Part shown: piece after piece, positions 6,213 through 9,783 of the stretch
Numbering within the stretch: the first letter of the stretch is position 1
Layout: every line of letters starts with the position of its first letter
Assembly: GCA_046758845.1 (NCBI GenBank)
Contig: JBHIBA010000167.1
Span: 1 to 9,783 of the forward strand
DNA: 9,783 bases
Direction: 5' to 3'
From: JBHIBA01 sp046758845
Lineage (GTDB): Bacteria; UBA8248; JACPRG01; G963555815
The notes under the pieces: model-generated
Seen by the model: only the letters and a program-made list of their open reading frames with translations
The model's database searches: none
Told to the model about the DNA's origin: nothing
Position numbers and translations under genes: made by a program

Positions 6213-7190
6213 TTGCGGGTCGGGATAATGTACGATGGATTTTCGCCTTTCCCGGGCGCCATCGACCTGGTCCGCAGGGCGGATGATCTGGGCCTCGACT
6301 CCCTGTGGATCGCCGAACATCTCCTCTATCGGGACGCCTTCGGTCCCGCCATGGCCTTTCTCGGTGAGACCCGACACATCGCCGTCGTCCCCACGGCGGT
6401 GAGCCCCTACGCGAGAAATCCAGTGTTGATCGCCATGGGGCTGGCGACACTGGCCGAACGCGGTCCCGGCAGAGTCCGGGCTGTCCTGGCTACCGGACAA
6501 CCCGACGACCTGAAAGCCGTCGGCCTCAACCCGACCCGGCCGCTTGAAACCATGAAGGAGGCTCTGGGAGCGGTCCGCTCCGCCCTGGCGGGCGAGCCGC
6601 TGAAACACCGCGGGAGGGACTTTCCCGTGAGAGATCGAAGGCTCGGCTTTGCCCCCCCCGCTCCGATTCCCCTTTACCTGGCGGCCATGGGACCGAGGAT
6701 GTCGCGCCTGGCTGGAAATCATGCGGACGGCGCGCTGTTCTCCGGGGGCAGTTCTCCCGCCTACATTCGGTGGGGGGCGGAATCGGTCGCGCAAGGGGCC
6801 CGGGACGCGGGAAGAGACCCGAAGGAAGCAGCCATCGCGTCCGTTATCGTGGGATCGATGTCGTCCGAACGAGAGACGGCTTACCGGGCCGTGCGGCGGA
6901 CGTTGGCGTTCATCCTCCGGGGGCCTCACCACGATCGGAATCGCGAGCTGGCCGGAACGAAGCTCGACCGTCAAGCCCTGGCAGAGGCGGTTTCACAGGG
7001 GGATTGGGCCCGGGCGGAAGGGTTGATCGATGACGAGGTTGTCAGGAACCACTCGGTTTCCGGAGACGCGCGGGAGTTCCTGGGGCGATTGGCCGAGTTC
7101 GCCGAGGCTGGGCTCGATGTGGCAGTCCTGTTGCTCCAAGGCGCGCCGGAGGACCGGATGCGCGCCGTCGAAGCCGCGGCAAGGATCTGA
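6213..7190 (+). CDS. LLM-class (luciferase-like) flavin/F420-dependent oxidoreductase
   Basis: A 325-residue TIM-barrel oxidoreductase of the bacterial luciferase / 5,10-methylene-tetrahydromethanopterin reductase type. Diagnostic segments are the first strand RVGIMYDGF, the helix DLVRRADDLGLDSLWIAEH (E35, H36), the VVPTAVSPYARNP segment (about 58-70), the GPGRVRAVLATGQ strand and the PIPLYLAAMGPRMSRLAGNHADGALFSG segment (151-178) that closes the cofactor pocket. Such enzymes use reduced F420 or FMN; lengths near 325 without the extra insertions of true luciferases favour F420, but no F420 biosynthesis gene is visible. Substrate unknown. It starts with TTG after a strong ribosome site and stands alone, flanked by two gene-free structured regions, so it is probably monocistronic. 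Confidence 0.88.
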   Translation: MRVGIMYDGFSPFPGAIDLVRRADDLGLDSLWIAEHLLYRDAFGPAMAFLGETRHIAVVPTAVSPYARNPVLIAMGLATLAERGPGRVRAVLATGQPDDLKAVGLNPTRPLETMKEALGAVRSALAGEPLKHRGRDFPVRDRRLGFAPPAPIPLYLAAMGPRMSRLAGNHADGALFSGGSSPAYIRWGAESVAQGARDAGRDPKEAAIASVIVGSMSSERETAYRAVRRTLAFILRGPHHDRNRELAGTKLDRQALAEAVSQGDWARAEGLIDDEVVRNHSVSGDAREFLGRLAEFAEAGLDVAVLLLQGAPEDRMRAVEAAARI

Positions 7191-7332
7191 TTGGCCGGGG
7201 CTTCTCTGGGGGGGCTTCTTGGGCACTTGCGTGCCGGCCGAACTGCGGTTGGAGGCGCGTAGGCTCAAGCCGGGCGTCTTTGGCGCGCACCTTCCGAGAG
7301 GTGATTGACCAGGCACGCCAGTGCAGAAGACT

Positions 7333-7407
7333 GACGCGGTGCGTCCGCCCCCCAGACCCCCCGTAGAACTTTTGACGGCCCGGCACTGCGTGGCCGGGCC
7401 TGCTTTG
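7333..7407 (-). repeat. Modular dispersed repeat, copy 2 (inverted)
   Basis: Read on the minus strand, GGCCCGGC (7400-7393) pairs with GCCGGGCC (7384-7377), followed by GTCAAAAGTTCTAC, GGGGGG, TCT, GGGGGG and CGGACGC. The first 30 bases match copy 1 at nearly every position, except in the hairpin loop. Instead of the TTTTCAAAAA fold-back it ends in a small hairpin GACGC/GCGTC (7333-7345). It lies about 140 bases past the oxidoreductase stop. Confidence 0.62.
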
Positions 7408-7523
7408 GGTTGGGGGTGGACTTGGTGGGTCGGTTGTCCGTGCCCCTTCGATGGCCGATGTTTTTGGCCGGATGCCCGTCTGCGTGCGGCAGCCGCAGCA
7501 TCAGACCAACGAGCCAGTTTTAG

Positions 7524-7563
7524 GCGATAGAGCGCCGCCCCTTCGGGGGCGGCGCTCTATCGC
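7524..7563 (+). other. Perfect 18-bp hairpin with a C(UUCG)G tetraloop
   Basis: GCGATAGAGCGCCGCCCC (7524-7541) and its exact reverse complement (7546-7563) flank TTCG. An 18-bp perfect stem capped by C(UUCG)G is among the most stable RNA hairpins, so it is very likely formed in RNA. No T-run follows. It occupies the first-hairpin position of modular repeat copy 3, 80 bases before the M24 peptidase start, and could terminate readthrough or shield an RNA end. Confidence 0.85.
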
Positions 7564-7620
7564 GAAACAAAAGTTTTGCTGGGGGGTGTGGGGGGGCGCC
7601 TTTCAAAAAGCGCCCCCCGC
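7564..7620 (+). repeat. Modular dispersed repeat, copy 3 (G-tract and fold-back module)
   Basis: CAAAAGTTTTGCT (7568-7580) is followed by GGGGGG, TGT and GGGGGG (7581-7596), then GCGCCTTTCAAAAAGCGC and CCCCCC, which folds into a stem GGGGGGCGC/GCGCCCCCC (7591-7599 with 7610-7618). The core CAAAAGTT-G6-TNT-G6 is shared with copy 2 and the TTTCAAAAA fold-back with copy 1. The adjacent G-runs could form a G-quadruplex. It ends about 25 bases before the M24 gene's start, so it lies in or near its leader. Confidence 0.6.
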
Positions 7621-7644
7621 AATCTATCGCTATAAGGAATTTCG

Positions 7645-8850
7645 ATGTTGATCGATCGGGAACGAGCCGCCGATGAGATGGCGCGGGCGGGTTACGACGC
7701 CCTCATTGCCACCAGCCCGGAGAACGTCGTGTACGCTTCGGGGTTCGAGAGTCTCGGCCAATGGCTCATCCCGGGGGTTCAGGTCTTCGCGGTTGTTCCC
7801 ATGAGCCCCTCGCTGCCCGTGGCGGTCGTCGCCCCGCTCGGGGAGCTCGACCGGGCGGCCGAGTCCCATGAGGTAATGGCAAGAATCCATCCTTACGGGG
7901 TATTTTTCATGGAGATTGCCGAAGGAGAGCGTCGAGACGAGGAGGAGGAGGAGGAACGCCTCCAGCAAATCCGCATGAACGCCTCCCGCGCCCCCGCCCC
8001 GGCTGCGGCCCTCCGGGACGCCTTGGGGTACCTGGGCGTGGCGGACGTCGGAGTCCTGGGGTTGGACGAGGGAGGTCTGGACGCGCCGGGATTCGCCTCC
8101 TTGTGCGAGGCCCTCTCTCAGTCCCAGATCGACCCCGCCTGCGAAAGCTTCCGTCGGATCCGCCGGATCAAAACCCCTGAAGAGGTCCGGAGACTGCGCC
8201 GGGCCGTGGAAATTGCCGAGGAGGCGATCGAGGAAGTGCTTCGGGCTGCTGAGGAGGGCATGACGGAGCGTGAGATGGCGCAGGTCTACGAGTGCGCCCT
8301 GATACGCCTCGGGGCGCGCCCTTCTCTGACGGTCATCGGCGTCGGCCCTCATTCGGCCTTTCCAAACGGCCGGCCCTCCGACCGCCGGCTCCGCGCCGGT
8401 GACCTCATCCGCTTTGACGTGGGCTGCCGGTATCTTTGTTACCACTCAGACATCGCCCGGACGGCCGTCCTGGGCGATCCCGTTCGGCGCCAAAAGGAGG
8501 TATACGCGGCCCTCCTTACGGGGCACCTCGCCGCCCTGGACCGGGTACGGGCCGGCACGCCGGCGCGGGAAATTTTTCAGGCCGCCGTCTCCACGGTTCG
8601 CAGCAGCGGCCTTCCCCGCTATGACCGCCACCACGTAGGGCACGGGATCGGCCTTGAGCTCTATGAGCCGCCCATCCTGAACGAAAAAGAGGGAAGGCGG
8701 CTCGAGGCCGGGATGGTCGTGAACGTGGAGCCGCCCTACTACGAGCTGGGCTTCGGCGGGCTTCAGGTAGAGGACACCCTCCTCGTCACTGAAGAGGGCT
8801 TTGAGTGTCTCAACCGGATGCCCAAGGGTTTGATCTCTATCCGGTCGTGA
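7645..8850 (+). CDS. M24-family metallopeptidase (Xaa-Pro aminopeptidase-like)
   Basis: A 401-residue pita-bread-fold peptidase with an N-terminal creatinase-type domain (about 1-170) and a catalytic domain (about 175-395). All five metal ligands are visible: D258 (RFDVG), D269 (HSDIARTA), H333 (VGHGIGLELYE), E362 (NVEPPYYE) and E376 (QVEDTLLV), plus the substrate-side H236 (GPHSAFP). It should bind two metals and cleave Xaa-Pro bonds or act as a related dipeptidase; the creatinase alternative is less likely because members with full metal ligands are peptidases. It has no signal peptide, so it is cytoplasmic. AAGGA lies 6-7 bases before the ATG. The inter-domain region holds a run of six Glu (99-104) encoded by five GAG repeats. 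Its leader carries modular repeat copy 3. It stands alone on the plus strand. Confidence 0.92.
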   Translation: MLIDRERAADEMARAGYDALIATSPENVVYASGFESLGQWLIPGVQVFAVVPMSPSLPVAVVAPLGELDRAAESHEVMARIHPYGVFFMEIAEGERRDEEEEEERLQQIRMNASRAPAPAAALRDALGYLGVADVGVLGLDEGGLDAPGFASLCEALSQSQIDPACESFRRIRRIKTPEEVRRLRRAVEIAEEAIEEVLRAAEEGMTEREMAQVYECALIRLGARPSLTVIGVGPHSAFPNGRPSDRRLRAGDLIRFDVGCRYLCYHSDIARTAVLGDPVRRQKEVYAALLTGHLAALDRVRAGTPAREIFQAAVSTVRSSGLPRYDRHHVGHGIGLELYEPPILNEKEGRRLEAGMVVNVEPPYYELGFGGLQVEDTLLVTEEGFECLNRMPKGLISIRS

Positions 8851-8911
8851 AGTCTCCGAAGGGCCGGGTCGTGGCGAAGTAGCGTCCTGCGCAAGGCGCC
8901 TGGCGAAGTTG

Positions 8912-8923
8912 CCCCCCCCCCCC
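8912..8923. repeat. Run of 12 consecutive C
   Basis: A C12 homopolymer lies in the spacer between the convergent M24 and thioredoxin-like genes, preceded by a direct repeat TGGCGAAGT (8872-8880 and 8901-8909). It is prone to slippage and to sequencing error. Because it is 26 bases outside the thioredoxin-like stop, length changes would not alter either protein. Confidence 0.95.
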
Positions 8924-8948
8924 GCGAGCAGGGCGCCCATGTCCCGTC

Positions 8949-9422
8949 TCACCGTGCCAGGAGGGCCCGAAGGTCCGAGGCCAGGGTCTCGGCGGGGGTG
9001 GGGCCGAAGTGCTCCCTGACCACCTCCCCGCTTTGGCCTATCAAGACGAATTTGGGGACAAACCACACCTGGTAGTAATCCTTGGCCCAGGTATGCGCGG
9101 CAGAAATTCGGGCGGGATCGATGACGACGACATTGGCCCGGCCGGCAAACCGCTGTTTGAGCTTCTCGATGGGGCCGACAGAGCGAAGGCAGGTGTGGCA
9201 AAGGTGGTCGATGAAGGCGATGAGGGTGGGGCGTCCGTCTCGCACGAGTGACCGCAAGCGGTAGGGGTCCTTTTCCTCGACGGCGGCGAGACGCCGGGCC
9301 GCGACGCTTGAGTCAAAAGGGACTTGGTGACCGAAGAGGGACGGCGCCCCTATCACCATGCAAAAGGCCGCGAGGCTCAGATAACCCTTCCGGACCCAAT
9401 TCCAACCTCTCGGACGACTCAC
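8949..9422 (-). CDS. Thioredoxin-like protein, membrane-anchored or secreted, CHTC active site
   Basis: A 157-residue thioredoxin-fold protein. Residues 13-32 (GYLSLAAFCMVIGAPSLFG) after a basic start form an uncleaved anchor or signal peptide, placing the domain outside the membrane. The redox motif C75-H-T-C78 follows the strand PTLIAFIDHL, and a cis-Pro is seen at P123 (WFVPKFVLI), followed by GQSGEVVREHFG as in TlpA/DsbE-type thioredoxins. It probably reduces or oxidises protein or metal-binding thiols. The GTG at 9422 keeps the signal region but has only a weak upstream ribosome site (AGCGG). The gene upstream on the same strand encodes a CusF-like copper-binding protein, suggesting a copper/thiol operon, now separated by the 9445-9619 element. 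A peroxiredoxin is less likely, as no such motif is seen. Confidence 0.82.
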   Translation of the reverse strand: MSRPRGWNWVRKGYLSLAAFCMVIGAPSLFGHQVPFDSSVAARRLAAVEEKDPYRLRSLVRDGRPTLIAFIDHLCHTCLRSVGPIEKLKQRFAGRANVVVIDPARISAAHTWAKDYYQVWFVPKFVLIGQSGEVVREHFGPTPAETLASDLRALLAR

Positions 9423-9444
9423 CCGCTTGCATCCATTCTTTGGT

Positions 9445-9619
9445 AGTGGGTCAGTTTGCTGAATGACCCTTGATTTGAGCGGAGCGGAAATCGCGGCCGG
9501 GCGTTTCCCGATCTCCGCTCGGACCCAGGCCCTCGCTCAGATCGGGACTACACCAAATGGTGACAGAGTCGTGGGCAAAGCTGCATACGGGGCTTGATCC
9601 GTTCCCAAACTGACCCACT
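9445..9619. mobile_element. 175-bp non-coding element with 14-bp perfect terminal inverted repeats (MITE- or IS-remnant-like)
   Basis: AGTGGGTCAGTTTG (9445-9458) is exactly inverted at 9606-9619, and similarity extends outward (GG, then TT). Termini with GTGGGTCAGTTT resemble IS21-type insertion-sequence ends as I recall them. The interior has no open frame of note but is full of nested palindromes: GGGTCA/TGACCC (9448-9469), GAGCGGAG/CTCCGCTC (9477-9520), TCCCGATCT/AGATCGGGA (9506-9547) and CACCAAATGGTG (9551-9562). TCTTT occurs on both sides (9437-9441 and 9627-9631) and may be a target duplication. The size and absence of a transposase fit a miniature, non-autonomous element. It separates two co-directional genes. 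Confidence 0.66.
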
Positions 9620-9645
9620 GCCCAAATCTTTCGATTGAGCGTGCG

Positions 9646-9783
9646 TCACTTCTGCGTCGTCGTAATTTCCACGATGGCCTTCAGTTCCGAGTCGATTGTG
9701 AAGTGGATTTGATCGCCTGGCTTCAGGCCCTTGAGGAGCTTCGCCGGTTTCACGGGATAACCCATGATCATCTCGGCCATGAA
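9646..9783 (-). CDS. CusF-like copper-binding protein, C-terminal part (truncated by window edge)
   Basis: The last 45 residues of a protein whose start lies beyond base 9783. FMAEMIMGYPV is followed by LLKGLKPGDQIHFTI and AIVEITTTQK, the pattern of the CusF_Ec small OB-fold copper chaperone domain, in which the Met residues of the first segment are typical metal ligands (here M2, M5 and M7 of the visible part). The domain may stand alone or end a larger protein, as in fusions with other copper proteins. It probably precedes the thioredoxin-like gene in one minus-strand transcription unit. Family confident, full architecture unknown. Confidence 0.74.
   Translation of the reverse strand, partial: FMAEMIMGYPVKPAKLLKGLKPGDQIHFTIDSELKAIVEITTTQK

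Larger units (their letters stand above)
7191..7644. other. Gene-free region with paired modular repeats
   Basis: 454 bases without a credible gene between the oxidoreductase and the M24 peptidase. It contains modular repeat copy 2 on the minus strand (7345-7407), copy 3 on the plus strand (7524-7620) with its UUCG hairpin, and between them a 116-base spacer with GGCC...GGCC direct pieces around a T5 run (7456-7469). The two repeat copies face each other, so the whole block 7333-7620 has the layout of a paired palindromic repeat. Short frames in the block translate to Pro/Arg/Gly-rich peptides typical of non-coding GC-rich DNA. Confidence 0.65.

Noticed and set aside
6114..6974. A 286-codon minus-strand open frame
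   Set aside because: Lies antisense to the oxidoreductase, which shows clear family motifs; the antisense translation has none. High GC explains the long frame.
7630..8445. A 271-codon minus-strand open frame
   Set aside because: Antisense to the M24 peptidase, whose five metal ligands are all visible on the plus strand.
1..9783. CRISPR array, tRNA, rRNA or complete insertion sequence
   Set aside because: No regularly spaced direct repeats, no cloverleaf or rRNA core sequence, and no transposase-like protein were seen in reading both strands.

Overview
The window is bacterial and GC-rich, with several GTG or TTG starts, genes on both strands, and intergenic DNA full of hairpins and repeats. 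A periplasmic NMT1/THI5-like binding protein, a luciferase-like (F420-type) oxidoreductase, an ECF sigma factor and G-rich dispersed palindromes fit an uncultured GC-rich lineage of the deltaproteobacterial, Rokubacteria/NC10 or Tectomicrobia kind. That placement is an impression from gene content only. No rRNA, tRNA, CRISPR array or complete insertion sequence was seen.

Layout: (1) bases 1-2784, minus strand: folB (dihydroneopterin aldolase), a phospholipase D-superfamily protein with two HKD motifs, and a secreted ABC-type substrate-binding protein, with a perfect 12-bp-stem hairpin beyond the last gene. (2) 2990-3301, plus: an AbrB/MazE-type DNA-binding protein with no toxin partner beside it. 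(3) 3302-3728: intergenic DNA holding the first copy of a modular repeat. (4) 3729-5660: an ECF sigma factor followed by a small soluble zinc-type anti-sigma factor, and facing them on the minus strand a membrane anti-sigma-like protein whose zinc ligands are mostly lost. (5) 5733-6212: gene-free and structured. (6) 6213-7190: an LLM-class oxidoreductase. (7) 7191-7644: gene-free, with two further copies of the modular repeat in opposite orientation and an 18-bp-stem UUCG hairpin. (8) 7645-8850: an M24 (Xaa-Pro aminopeptidase-like) metallopeptidase. (9) 8949-9783, minus: a membrane-anchored or secreted thioredoxin-like protein with a CHTC site and the C-terminal end of a CusF-like copper-binding protein, separated by a 175-bp non-coding element with 14-bp perfect terminal inverted repeats.

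Functionally, most genes look like unrelated housekeeping or accessory functions. Two groups have a visible logic. One is the sigma / soluble anti-sigma / membrane anti-sigma cluster, probably an envelope or redox stress circuit. The other is the copper-binding plus thioredoxin pair, probably periplasmic metal/thiol handling, apparently split by a small mobile-element derivative. The least explained signals are the modular hairpin-G-tract repeat (three copies here) and the IS-like 175-bp element.
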